A DNA stretch of 64,000 nt from Citrobacter telavivensis. GTDB taxonomy: Bacteria; Pseudomonadota; Gammaproteobacteria; Enterobacterales; Enterobacteriaceae. The translations under genes were made by a program, and so were the position numbers. The notes below the pieces were generated by a model that ran no database searches, was not told the origin of the DNA, and was given only the letters and a program-made list of their open reading frames with translations. The first letter of the stretch is position 1; every line of letters starts with the position of its first letter. Below are positions 1 through 8,366 of this stretch, piece by piece. The stretch lies in assembly GCA_009363175.1 (NCBI GenBank), contig CP045205.1, positions 62,001 to 126,000 of the forward strand, written 5' to 3'.

Positions 1-140
1 ATGGCATGCTGGTCAACGATGCAATAGATGCAATGGTAGTCATCCTGCATGTTCACCCACTGACGCAGTGCACCCATGTAGTTGCCAATGGTCAATTCAC
101 CTGAGGGCTGTGCGCCACTAAAAACGATGGGCTTAGTCAT
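1..140 (-). CDS. trpS: tryptophanyl-tRNA synthetase, N-terminal part (cut by window edge)
   Basis: Only the first 46 codons are inside the window. They read MTKPIVFSGAQPSGELTIGN and onward to ...IVDQHA, which is the N-terminus of class I tryptophanyl-tRNA synthetase. The TIGN stretch is this enzyme's form of the HIGH nucleotide-binding motif. The enzyme charges tRNA-Trp in the cytoplasm. The ATG overlaps the end of gph by 8 bases, so it is translated from the same mRNA as the last gene of the dam operon. The remaining roughly 290 residues lie upstream of base 1. Confidence 0.96.
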   Translation of the reverse strand, partial: MTKPIVFSGAQPSGELTIGNYMGALRQWVNMQDDYHCIYCIVDQHA

Positions 141-891
141 TTTTCGATTCCTGATTTTCGCTATGCGGAAGCCCGAGAGCGGGCAGTAATTCACTAATGC
201 GGTCGTACATGATGTCTGGCTGGCTCAGCGCGATCGGTTCGCCGTAGTTGTAGCCGTAGGTGAGGCCTACGGACGGGCAGCCAGCGGCTTTTGCCGCCTG
301 AATATCATTACGCGAATCCCCAACGAAGAGCAATTGCTCTGGCGCAATGCCGAGCTTACTTGCCACCAACAGCAGTGGATCCGGATGAGGTTTTTTGTTC
401 TGGACGTCGTCACCGCCGATGACCACGCTGAAATATTTGCCAATATCCAGCGCATCGAGCAATGGCGCAACAAACGGTGTCGGCTTGTTAGTCACCAGAC
501 CGAGCGGCAGCCCTTTGGCGTGCAGCGCGCCCAGCGTATCGGCGACATCAGGGAACAGGAACGTCCCCTCTTCAGCAACATCCCCGTAGTAGCGGTCAAA
601 CAGCTTACGCAGAATACGGACCTGCTCCTCGGCGGGAATATCATCATCGACCGGCGGTTTGCCCATCGTCTTACGCAATGTCGCGCGTTCCTGACGAGAC
701 CAGGTTAACGCACGCTCCATCAAGACATCAGCACCGTTACCAATCCAGGTAATGACGCGCTCTTCACCGGCAACCGGCAGCTCAAGCGCATACAGCGCCA
801 TGTCCACTGCGGCGCTCAATCCCGGCGCGCTATCCACCAGCGTACCGTCGAGGTCGAAGGCGACGCCCCGAATATCCTGCAATTTATCCAT
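133..891 (-). CDS. gph: phosphoglycolate phosphatase
   Basis: A haloacid-dehalogenase phosphatase of 252 residues, the usual length for Gph. It removes phosphate from 2-phosphoglycolate, which arises during repair of 3'-phosphoglycolate DNA ends. The HAD motifs are all present: DLDGT with nucleophile D13 and D15, VTNKP for motif II, and FVGDSRND for the metal-binding acidic motif near the C-terminus. It sits between rpe and trpS in the dam operon, overlapping rpe by 8 bases and trpS by 8 bases, so translational coupling is likely. Confidence 0.97.
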   Translation of the reverse strand: MDKLQDIRGVAFDLDGTLVDSAPGLSAAVDMALYALELPVAGEERVITWIGNGADVLMERALTWSRQERATLRKTMGKPPVDDDIPAEEQVRILRKLFDRYYGDVAEEGTFLFPDVADTLGALHAKGLPLGLVTNKPTPFVAPLLDALDIGKYFSVVIGGDDVQNKKPHPDPLLLVASKLGIAPEQLLFVGDSRNDIQAAKAAGCPSVGLTYGYNYGEPIALSQPDIMYDRISELLPALGLPHSENQESKND

Positions 892-1561
892 GACTTACCT
901 TTGCCAGTTCGCTGCGCATGTCATCAATGACTTTTTTGTAGTCTGGCTGATCGAAGACAGCGGAACCGGCGACAAACATGTCAGCCCCGGCTGCGGCGAT
1001 TTCACCGATGTTGCTCGCTTTCACGCCGCCATCCACTTCGAGGCGAATGTCGTAACCCGACGCGTCAATGCGACGACGGACTTCGCGCAGTTTGTCCAGC
1101 GTTTGCGCAATGAAAGACTGACCGCCAAAGCCCGGGTTGACGGACATCAGCAGGATCACATCCAGCTTGTCCATCACGTAGTCCAGATAGCTCAACGGCG
1201 TCGCCGGATTAAAAACCAGCCCGGCTTTACAGCCGTGCTCTTTAATCAGTTGCAGCGAGCGGTCAACGTGTTCGGAGGCTTCCGGGTGAAAGGTGATGAT
1301 GCTGGCGCCTGCGGCGGCGAAATCCGGGATGATTCGGTCGACCGGTTTCACCATCAGATGCACATCGATGGGCGCCGTAATACCGTATTTACGCAGGGAT
1401 TTCAGGACCATCGGCCCCATGGTCAGATTCGGTACATAGTGGTTGTCCATGACGTCAAAATGCACGACGTCGCCACCGGCAGCCAGTGCTTTCGCGGTGT
1501 CCTCACCCAGGCGAGCAAAATCAGCCGACAGGATTGAGGGGGCAATCAAATACTGTTTCAT
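884..1561 (-). CDS. rpe: ribulose-phosphate 3-epimerase
   Basis: A TIM-barrel enzyme of 225 residues that interconverts ribulose 5-phosphate and xylulose 5-phosphate in the pentose phosphate pathway. Visible signatures are HFDVMD (residues 34-39, metal-binding His and catalytic Asp), SVNPGFGGQ (phosphate and substrate loop) and EVDGGV (second catalytic Asp). Length and sequence match E. coli Rpe. The start has a GGAGAAG-type Shine-Dalgarno and lies 17 bases after dam, within the aroK-to-trpS operon. Confidence 0.97.
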   Translation of the reverse strand: MKQYLIAPSILSADFARLGEDTAKALAAGGDVVHFDVMDNHYVPNLTMGPMVLKSLRKYGITAPIDVHLMVKPVDRIIPDFAAAGASIITFHPEASEHVDRSLQLIKEHGCKAGLVFNPATPLSYLDYVMDKLDVILLMSVNPGFGGQSFIAQTLDKLREVRRRIDASGYDIRLEVDGGVKASNIGEIAAAGADMFVAGSAVFDQPDYKKVIDDMRSELAKVSHG

Positions 1562-1578
1562 CCGCTTCTCCTTGAGAA

Positions 1579-2415
1579 TTATTTATTCGCGGGTGAAACG
1601 ACTCCTGGTTTGTACAGAGCCAGCAGTTCGTCCACCTTTTTACGTGTGCCGCCGTTGCTGCTTATACTGCGCCGCACTTTGACCTGAAAATGTTCCGCCG
1701 CTTTATACCATTCGCGCGTATCCGGGGTGTCATGGTTCGAAATTAACACTGGGATCCGCTTACTGACCAGCTTTTCGGCCATCTTCGCCAGATGGGCCTG
1801 CTCTTTCGGGCTGAAGCTGTTGGTATGATACGCGGTGAAATTCGCCGTCGCTGACAGCGGGGCGTAGGGCGGATCGCAATAGACAACCGAGTTTGAATCC
1901 GCACGATCCATACACTCATCATATGAGAGGCAATGGAACTCCGCATTCTGCGCTTTTTCCGCAAAGTGATACAACTCAGCTTCCGGGAAGTAAGGCTTTT
2001 TGTAACGTCCAAACGGCACGTTAAATTCGCCACGCAGATTATACCGGCACAGACCGTTGTATCCATATCGGTTCAAATACAGGAACAAGACCGCACGACG
2101 GAAAAGATCCTGACTGGCGTTGAACTCTTCACGGAACTGGTAGTAAACCTCAGCCTGATTGGTCTCTGGGCTAAACAGCTCACGGGAAGCCTGCACGTAC
2201 TCGTCGGTACGGGTCTTCACGATCTTATAGAGACTGATGAGGTCGCTGTTGATGTCGGCAAGAATATAACGAGAAAAGTCGGTGTTAAGAAACACCGACC
2301 CTGCACCCACAAAGGGTTCGACCAGGCATTCACCCTGAGGTAAATGCCGTTTGATGTCATCAAGCAGGGGGTATTTCCCCCCTGCCCACTTCAGAAAAGC
2401 GCGATTTTTTTTCAT
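1579..2415 (-). CDS. dam: DNA adenine methyltransferase (GATC-specific)
   Basis: Orphan N6-adenine methyltransferase of 278 residues that methylates GATC and directs mismatch repair, replication timing (SeqA) and methylation-dependent gene regulation. The SAM-binding FVGAGS motif is at 35-40 and the catalytic DPPY motif near 181. The N-terminal KWAGGKYPLL stretch is typical of the D12 class. It follows damX by 66 bases and precedes rpe. There is no adjacent restriction gene, consistent with a housekeeping Dam. Confidence 0.98.
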   Translation of the reverse strand: MKKNRAFLKWAGGKYPLLDDIKRHLPQGECLVEPFVGAGSVFLNTDFSRYILADINSDLISLYKIVKTRTDEYVQASRELFSPETNQAEVYYQFREEFNASQDLFRRAVLFLYLNRYGYNGLCRYNLRGEFNVPFGRYKKPYFPEAELYHFAEKAQNAEFHCLSYDECMDRADSNSVVYCDPPYAPLSATANFTAYHTNSFSPKEQAHLAKMAEKLVSKRIPVLISNHDTPDTREWYKAAEHFQVKVRRSISSNGGTRKKVDELLALYKPGVVSPANK

Positions 2416-2481
2416 GCTGACTAACTAATTACACCTTCTCCGGCTGTGGAGAAAGCTCCGACAGCATCCTGCGCTTTAACA

Positions 2482-3768
2482 TTATTTCAGATCGGCCTGT
2501 ACCTGATGCAACGGTTTGGCCCACGGATTTTTTGCCTGCACATCGGCTGGCAGCGTGGAAACCGCGCGTTTGGCATCTTCTTTCGAGGCGTACACGCCAG
2601 ACACCAGAACATACCACGGTTGACCGTTACGCGTCGTCTGATACACCACATAGTTTTTCAGATTCTCTTTCTTCGCCCAACCGTTCAGGTTGTCGTAGTT
2701 AGAAGAGCTGCTGAGCTGCAGGGTGTAATGGCTGGACGGTGCTGACTTCAGCGATCCGACGTTACCGGCGCTTTTGCCTCCCGCCGCGCTACTTGTTGCC
2801 GCTGGCGCGGTCTGTACAGGCGCTGCCGTCTGTGCTGGCGCAGCCGTCTGTGCCGGTGCGGCGTTGGCCGTCGCTTTCGGTGCTGTGGTGGCAGCAGGCG
2901 CTACGGGTTCCGCTCGTTTAGGCTGGGTCGTCGGCTTCGGTTCCGCTGGCGTCGCTTTCGCGGTTGTCTGCGGTTTCTTCGGCTCAATCACAACCTGCTT
3001 ACGTTCCGGACGCGTGGTGGCCGGGCGCTCGCTGCCAGGTGCCGCAGCCGTCTGGCTCGACGCATTACCATTACGCACTGGTGCAACGGTCGCCGGTTCA
3101 GTAGGCAGTGTGGAGTTCACCACCACATTATTCACCTGTTCCTGACCCTGCGGTTGCGTCAGAGCATTATTCAGATCGCCCTGCACTTCTACACGCTGCT
3201 GGCCTTCTGCGGTCGCAGGCGCTTGTCCTTGCGTCGGCGTGGAGGAAATTGGCGGCAGAGAAACATCCTGCGGCGTGTTGCCCGCAGTCTGTTCAGCGGA
3301 GGTACTTCCCGGAGCCGGTTGGGCACCGTTTGCCTGGTCAGCGGCATTGCCGGAGAGATCGATACTCTTCTCGCCAGACGCCGTTTGTGCGTTTGAAGAC
3401 GGGGTGGAAGGCGCTTTCAGCGCGGAGCCAATACCGATGATCAACAGCAGCAGAACCAGCACGCCCACGCCCATCATCATGTACTGACGGGAAGCAGGTT
3501 TACCGGCGGCTTTTTTACGCTTACGCGGACGACGCTCTACGCGCTCTTCATCCACGAACGCTTCATCATCGGAATCGTAATCTTCTTCCCTCTCTTGCTC
3601 ATCAAGGCGTTCTTTACGCCCGCGTGCAGGACGGCGATCGTCAGCATCCAGATCAACATCATCAAAGTTGATCTGCGGTTCACCGCGTTCTGAAGATTGA
3701 CGAGAACGACCAGTACGACGATCGCTGGGATCGGGTTTCAGCTCGTCTTCTGGTTTGAATTCATCCAT
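2482..3768 (-). CDS. damX: cell division protein DamX (SPOR domain)
   Basis: Inner-membrane protein of 428 residues recruited to the septal ring through its SPOR domain, which binds denuded peptidoglycan. Seen in the sequence: a highly charged cytoplasmic N-terminus (1-95), one transmembrane helix (about 96-117), a long Pro/Ala/Gln/Thr-rich periplasmic linker that includes short APAQTA-type repeats (about 290-325), and a C-terminal SPOR domain (about 345-423). The low-complexity linker is the part expected to vary between species. Lies between aroB (97 bases upstream) and dam. Confidence 0.95.
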   Translation of the reverse strand: MDEFKPEDELKPDPSDRRTGRSRQSSERGEPQINFDDVDLDADDRRPARGRKERLDEQEREEDYDSDDEAFVDEERVERRPRKRKKAAGKPASRQYMMMGVGVLVLLLLIIGIGSALKAPSTPSSNAQTASGEKSIDLSGNAADQANGAQPAPGSTSAEQTAGNTPQDVSLPPISSTPTQGQAPATAEGQQRVEVQGDLNNALTQPQGQEQVNNVVVNSTLPTEPATVAPVRNGNASSQTAAAPGSERPATTRPERKQVVIEPKKPQTTAKATPAEPKPTTQPKRAEPVAPAATTAPKATANAAPAQTAAPAQTAAPVQTAPAATSSAAGGKSAGNVGSLKSAPSSHYTLQLSSSSNYDNLNGWAKKENLKNYVVYQTTRNGQPWYVLVSGVYASKEDAKRAVSTLPADVQAKNPWAKPLHQVQADLK

Positions 3769-3865
3769 TTAACACCCCACTCAAAGGCTAATGCTTACGA
3801 CGTTGCAACTAACCTGAATCTAAATGGCCGATACGTGAGCCGTATCAGTCCGACCTTTCTTGTTG

Positions 3866-4954
3866 TTACGCCTGCTGGCAATCAGCAATAGCGTTAAGAA
3901 CGACTTCGTGCGACACACCGCCGCGTACTTCACTTTTCCCTATTGCCAGCGGAAGGACTAAGCGCATTTCTCCCGCTAACACTTTTTTATCACGCAACAT
4001 ATGCGGCAGATAAGCCTGCGCGGACATCTCGCGTGGTCCGTGAACCGGCAAACCGGCACGGTTGAGTAACGTGATGATGCGCTGCGTATCTTCTGGCGCA
4101 AACTGCCCCAGACGTTCCGACGTGCGCGCAGCCATTACCATACCTGCTGCGACCGCCTCACCATGTAACCAATTGCCATAACCCATTTCAGCTTCAATGG
4201 CATGACCGTATGTATGCCCAAGATTCAGTAAAGCACGTAAGCCGGTTTCGCGCTCGTCTGCGGCGACAACTTCGGCTTTCAGCTCACAACAACGACGAAT
4301 ACACCAGGCCATTGCCGGTCCGTCCAGACGCAATAGCGCATCCAGATTCTCTTCCAGCCAGCTAAAGAATTCGCCATCAAGAATAATGCCGTACTTGATC
4401 ACTTCCGCCAGACCGGACGCCAGTTCGCGAGCAGGCAGCGTTTTCAGACAGTCGAGATCCACCACCACGGAGGCCGGCTGATAAAACGCGCCAATCATGT
4501 TTTTGCCGAGGGGATGGTTTACAGCGGTTTTACCGCCAACGGAGGAGTCGACCTGCGACAGAAGCGTCGTCGGGACCTGGATGAAGCGAACACCGCGCTG
4601 ATAGCTGGCTGCGGCAAAACCGGTCAGGTCGCCAATGACACCGCCGCCAAGTGCGACCAGCGTCGTATCACGACCGTGTGGTTTTTGCAGTAAGGCGGTG
4701 AATACCGTATCCAGCACCGTCAGGCTCTTGTACTGCTCGCCGTCAGGCAGGATGACGCTATCAACATTCACCCCCGCTTGTTCAAGTACGCTGCGAATCT
4801 TATCAAGATAAAGGGGAGCCAGGGTTTCGTTGGTGACCAACATAACCTGATCGCCCGATTTCAGCGGTAAGAATGAAGCTGGTTCGTTAAACAAACCAGC
4901 CGCGATGGTGATAGGGTAACTACGTTCCCCGAGAGTGACGGTAATCCTCTCCAT
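3866..4954 (-). CDS. aroB: 3-dehydroquinate synthase
   Basis: Second enzyme of the shikimate pathway: converts DAHP to 3-dehydroquinate using NAD and a divalent metal. 362 residues, standard length. Seen: the glycine-rich NAD-binding GGGVIGD (103-109), SVGGKTAVNHPLGKN (substrate and cofactor loop) and LNLGHTYGHAIE, which carries metal-binding histidines. It lies 58 bases after aroK, so two consecutive-pathway genes are in one operon. The 97 bases to damX hold no further gene. Confidence 0.98.
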   Translation of the reverse strand: MERITVTLGERSYPITIAAGLFNEPASFLPLKSGDQVMLVTNETLAPLYLDKIRSVLEQAGVNVDSVILPDGEQYKSLTVLDTVFTALLQKPHGRDTTLVALGGGVIGDLTGFAAASYQRGVRFIQVPTTLLSQVDSSVGGKTAVNHPLGKNMIGAFYQPASVVVDLDCLKTLPARELASGLAEVIKYGIILDGEFFSWLEENLDALLRLDGPAMAWCIRRCCELKAEVVAADERETGLRALLNLGHTYGHAIEAEMGYGNWLHGEAVAAGMVMAARTSERLGQFAPEDTQRIITLLNRAGLPVHGPREMSAQAYLPHMLRDKKVLAGEMRLVLPLAIGKSEVRGGVSHEVVLNAIADCQQA

Positions 4955-5012
4955 GACGCGACATCCACCTTAATGACTTATACCCGCTTACCGAGTGTGT
5001 ATTAAGCCAGAA

Positions 5013-5534
5013 TCAGTTGCTTTCCAGCATATGAATAATCTGGTTTGCAACGACTTTGGCGCTCTGATCATCGGTACGAATGGTTACGTCGGCAATCTCT
5101 TCATACAGCGGATTGCGTTCGTCGGCCAACGCTTCCAGAACTTCACGAGGCGGCGCTTCAACCTGCAACAGCGGACGTTTTTTATCGCGCTGTGTACGCG
5201 CAAGTTGTTTTTCGATGGTCGTTTCGAGATAAACCACGACGCCACGTGCGGAAAGACGATTACGGGTTTCACGCGATTTTACAGAGCCACCGCCGGTAGC
5301 CAGCACAATACCCTGTTTTTCCGTCAATTCGTTGATGACTTTCTCTTCACGATCGCGGAAGCCGTCTTCACCTTCTACGTCGAAGACCCAGCCCACATCA
5401 GCTCCGGTTCGTTTCTCAATCTCTTGATCAGAATCGTAAAATTCCATATTGAGTTGTTGAGCTAACTGGCGCCCAATAGTGCTTTTTCCGGCACCCATAG
5501 GCCCAACCAGAAAGATATTGCGTTTCTCTGCCAT
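5013..5534 (-). CDS. aroK: shikimate kinase I
   Basis: Phosphorylates shikimate to shikimate 3-phosphate in aromatic amino acid synthesis. 173 residues. Seen: Walker A GPMGAGKST (11-19), the DSDQEIE segment (Mg and shikimate binding) and GGGSV (shikimate carboxylate binding). First gene of the aroK-aroB-damX-dam-rpe-gph-trpS transcription unit. It is preceded by a 306-base gap that separates it from hofQ and should hold its promoter. Confidence 0.97.
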   Translation of the reverse strand: MAEKRNIFLVGPMGAGKSTIGRQLAQQLNMEFYDSDQEIEKRTGADVGWVFDVEGEDGFRDREEKVINELTEKQGIVLATGGGSVKSRETRNRLSARGVVVYLETTIEKQLARTQRDKKRPLLQVEAPPREVLEALADERNPLYEEIADVTIRTDDQSAKVVANQIIHMLESN

Positions 5535-5840
5535 TTTTTCGGTACTACTAAGACTATTCGTTAATGATAAACCCGCGTCGCAGACACTGAGCGCAGCAGG
5601 ACATGAACTGAAACCTCATAAGATATTGCGAGAGTCAGACTGAAAATTATCTCAATACTCAAGCAGGTTTGGCAACTGAATAAATCATCAAACCAGATTG
5701 TAGGCAATCCGAGTCGGCATTGCCGGACGGCGATGAGAAGTACCGACTCTCAAATCGGTACTCCTTGTATGCTAAATAGCTGCGTACGTCAAATCCCTGA
5801 AACGAGTTAAGTGCAAAAACAACGGTGTTTCATGCATAAA
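5535..5840 (-). promoter_or_regulatory. aroK upstream region with hairpin and REP-like fragment
   Basis: No convincing gene. The stretch separates hofQ from aroK, both read leftward, so it should contain the hofQ 3' end and the aroK promoter. Two structures are visible: a fragment GCCGGACGGCGATG near 5722-5735 that resembles half a REP unit, and an inverted repeat AGTACCGA (5739-5746) / TCGGTACT (5755-5762) with an 8-base loop. There is no clear run of Ts next to the hairpin on the minus strand, so terminator function is unproven. Confidence 0.45.
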
Positions 5841-7079
5841 TCATTCTGTCGAGACCAATCTGGGCGTAATAAATACCACCAGCTCGCGACGTTCATTTTC
5901 TTTCCCGTCATGACGAAAGAGTTGTCCAAACCAGGGAATGTCACCCAGCAACGGAATACTGTCTTTACCGGTTTTATTCTTGTTTGAAAAAATGCCGCCC
6001 AGCGCCAGCGTCTCTCCGCTTTTCACCTCGACCTGCGTTTCAATTTCCTGCTTATCGATAGCCAGCACTTCACCGTCAGCCTGTTGCAGCACCTGCCCCG
6101 GCATATTCTGGCTGATGCGCAACTTCAGGCGGATCCGCCCCTTAGGTAAGACCGTAGGGGTGACTTCCATCCCGAGAACGGCCTCTTTAAATTCAACCGA
6201 CGTTGCGCCGCTTTCGCCGCTGGAAACCTGATAGGGGATCTCACTCCCCTGTTTGATGCTGGCAGGCTGTAGATGGGAAGCTAACAGACGCGGACTGGCG
6301 ATAATATCGAGCTGCTGCTGTTGCTCCAGCGCGGACAGTTCCAGATCCAGCAGCCGACCATTAATACGACCAATATTAAATCCGATGCGAGTGGTAGCAT
6401 TTGCGACAGAGAGATCGCTGGCTATCGTCGTCACTTGTCCCACGGCTCCAGCCTTCGTTGCTTCTGCCAGCGTCCATTTCACCCCCAGCTCACGCAGGCT
6501 TTTTTCATTGATGGTCACAATATGCGCCGCCAGCTCGACCTGTTCTATTGGCAGATCCATTTGCGCCACCCACTGTTCCACCAGCGCCAGCGTCGGCGGG
6601 TTGTCCCTGACCAGCAGTCGGTTGGTGCGCTTATCCACCGTGAGACTGCCTTTGGCACTCAGCAGTTTTCCTCCCGCTTTCGCCAGTTCAGTGGCATCGG
6701 CGTAATGCAGTGCAATGTGCCGATTCTCCAGCGGTAAACTCGCCTGGCGTCTCGCCATCTCCGCCTCCTGCCGCACCGCTTCTTCGCTCTGCCAGCTTTC
6801 AGAATGCACATGCAAAATCGGTCCTTCCTGACGTAACACCAGTCCGGCGCTCTTCACCACCGTCTGGAGCGCCAGTTTCCATGGGACGTCCGTCAGATGC
6901 AGCGACACCACGCCGCTGACATCCGGCGATACCACAAGATTTTTCCGTTCCTGTTCAGCCAGCGCCTGGAGTACCTGCGTGACGGGAACGTCATCCACCA
7001 CCAGCGTCACGTTCTGAGTTTTTCCGGCCAGAACCGGCTGCATGGCGGCTACCAATAGCACCAGTATCCATTGCTTCAT
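5841..7079 (-). CDS. hofQ: secretin HofQ (DNA utilisation / ComE-PilQ family)
   Basis: Outer-membrane secretin-like protein of 412 residues, related to PilQ/ComE. In E. coli the hof (com-like) genes are needed to use external DNA as a nutrient. The chosen ATG at 7079 follows AGGAGAGG and opens a signal peptide (MKQWILVLLVAAMQPVLA). A further in-frame ATG upstream at 7121 would destroy the signal peptide. Seen: N0/STN-like domain (about 20-90), N1 domain, and a C-terminal secretin core with VEVKSGETLALGG and a PLLGDIPWFGQLF segment. Last gene of hofMNOPQ, with its first 89 bases inside hofP. Confidence 0.93.
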   Translation of the reverse strand: MKQWILVLLVAAMQPVLAGKTQNVTLVVDDVPVTQVLQALAEQERKNLVVSPDVSGVVSLHLTDVPWKLALQTVVKSAGLVLRQEGPILHVHSESWQSEEAVRQEAEMARRQASLPLENRHIALHYADATELAKAGGKLLSAKGSLTVDKRTNRLLVRDNPPTLALVEQWVAQMDLPIEQVELAAHIVTINEKSLRELGVKWTLAEATKAGAVGQVTTIASDLSVANATTRIGFNIGRINGRLLDLELSALEQQQQLDIIASPRLLASHLQPASIKQGSEIPYQVSSGESGATSVEFKEAVLGMEVTPTVLPKGRIRLKLRISQNMPGQVLQQADGEVLAIDKQEIETQVEVKSGETLALGGIFSNKNKTGKDSIPLLGDIPWFGQLFRHDGKENERRELVVFITPRLVSTE

Positions 7080-7395
7080 TAACCTCTCCTTGTCTTTGCC
7101 ACTGCCACTGTGGCGGGTCACACTCTTTACCAGTACTCACGGTTAGCGTCAGAGCGGTGAGTTGCACGATTGTCCAGCCGTTATCCAGAACTTCATGGGG
7201 TTCGACACGCCGCCAGCGGTGCAGGCCGTCCTGCACCAGGCCAATGTTGCGCTCACCCCGGCTCACCATCCCCTGATACCGCCATTGGGCCAGCTCTGCC
7301 CCATGACAACGATCGTCTGGTTGGCGGAACGGATCGCGCATGCCGGTCAGCATTAGCAATGAAAAGGCCACCAGCAGTCCGTCCCTACCCTTCAT
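6991..7395 (-). CDS. hofP: HofP, DNA utilisation protein
   Basis: Small protein of 134 residues matching the length of E. coli HofP. It has a hydrophobic N-terminus (about 5-18, LLVAFSLLMLTG) that could be a signal or anchor. The rest resembles PilP-type inner-membrane lipoproteins only weakly. Its last 89 bases also encode the signal peptide region of HofQ in another frame, and its start overlaps the end of hofO by 11 bases. Position between the PilO-like and PilQ-like genes fits a PilP-like role; this is inferred from order. Confidence 0.85.
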   Translation of the reverse strand: MKGRDGLLVAFSLLMLTGMRDPFRQPDDRCHGAELAQWRYQGMVSRGERNIGLVQDGLHRWRRVEPHEVLDNGWTIVQLTALTLTVSTGKECDPPQWQWQRQGEVNEAMDTGAIGSRHAAGSGRKNSERDAGGG

Positions 7396-7843
7396 GAAAA
7401 GACTCCAGAGTGAGCGTCAGCACCCGTTCGTCGTTTTCTGCCTTCAGCGAGAATCCACTCACGGACATCCCTCGCGTCGCCAGATAACCAAATAATGACA
7501 CCACCGCCTCCCACGGGGCCTTCACCGCAAGTTCCCCCCCTTGCGCCGACGGTTGCCAGTGCAGCAACTGCACATTCGGCACCTGAAGCGAGAGGGGTGA
7601 AAATGGCGACGTTTGCGATGTCGATGAAACCTGCGACTCTGTCAGTGCGCCGGAGAGGCGGTACAACGTTGGCCTGAGCTGGCGGTTCGCCGCCCGTTGC
7701 AGGTTAAGCGCATCATCGTCCCCCCTTCCCGGAAAGTGCAGAAAAAACATAGCGAGCGCACTTAGCACAGCCACCCAACTTGCCCAGCAGACAACGCGGA
7801 TGCGAGGAGAAAAGGCACACCAGACGTCAAAGAGGACGATCAT
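7385..7843 (-). CDS. hofO: HofO, DNA utilisation protein (PilO-like position)
   Basis: 152 residues with one N-terminal transmembrane helix (about 14-36) and a small periplasmic domain ending LTLTLESFHEG. Sequence agrees with my recollection of E. coli HofO (146 residues), notably the SAQGGEL segment. In type IV pilus systems the gene at this place, PilO, forms the inner-membrane alignment complex with PilN. Overlaps hofN by 17 bases and hofP by 11. Divergence from E. coli is greater here than in neighbouring housekeeping genes. Confidence 0.86.
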   Translation of the reverse strand: MIVLFDVWCAFSPRIRVVCWASWVAVLSALAMFFLHFPGRGDDDALNLQRAANRQLRPTLYRLSGALTESQVSSTSQTSPFSPLSLQVPNVQLLHWQPSAQGGELAVKAPWEAVVSLFGYLATRGMSVSGFSLKAENDERVLTLTLESFHEG

Positions 7844-8366
7844 GCGCTTCTCTCCATTTCAGCCGGTACTGAAACTGCCAGTATCCCTGCGCATCACGCT
7901 GGGTGGCGCCGGTGTGGTTTATCTCAAACAACGGCAAGTCGCGCAGAGCGGTTTCCAGCGCGCTAAGCGCAGAAAAGGTCAGTGCTTTTCCGCTGAGCGT
8001 CAGCGTGCTTTGCTGGTAGTCCATGTTGGTCAGCCAGGCCTGCGCGGGTATGCTCAACGCAAGGTTTTCCAGCGCCGACTGCCAGCGACGGGTCTGCTCC
8101 CGCAATCTGTCTCGTTGAATGGCCTGCTGCGCCTGACGTTGACGCGCCTCCAGTCGGGGTTTCACTGTCGCCAGAGCGGCTGCAAGCTGCTGCTCTGCCC
8201 GCAGTAAGACCACATTCACTCGCCCACTCATGCTGCGAACGGCGTATCCGCTCAGCATTAACGCCAACACAATCGCTGCTGATGCACTGAACAGCCCGCC
8301 CCACAAACGCAGACAGGCACTACGCCGCTGTTGTCGCCAGGGCAAAAAATTGACAGGGGATTGCAT
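7827..8366 (-). CDS. hofN: HofN, DNA utilisation protein (PilN-like)
   Basis: 179-residue PilN-type bitopic membrane protein. It has a short cytoplasmic N-terminus (NFLPWRQQRR, the region that in PilN contacts PilM), a transmembrane helix at about 22-42, then a coiled-coil-prone Gln/Arg/Ala-rich segment (about 55-95) and a ferredoxin-like periplasmic domain. Its ATG shares one base with the hofM stop codon (TGATG), so translation is probably coupled. Confidence 0.9.
   Translation of the reverse strand: MQSPVNFLPWRQQRRSACLRLWGGLFSASAAIVLALMLSGYAVRSMSGRVNVVLLRAEQQLAAALATVKPRLEARQRQAQQAIQRDRLREQTRRWQSALENLALSIPAQAWLTNMDYQQSTLTLSGKALTFSALSALETALRDLPLFEINHTGATQRDAQGYWQFQYRLKWREAHDRPL

Noticed and set aside
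752..1537. Open frame of 261 codons antisense to rpe and gph
   Set aside because: Covers two intact genes with catalytic motifs; the composition is that of a shadow frame.
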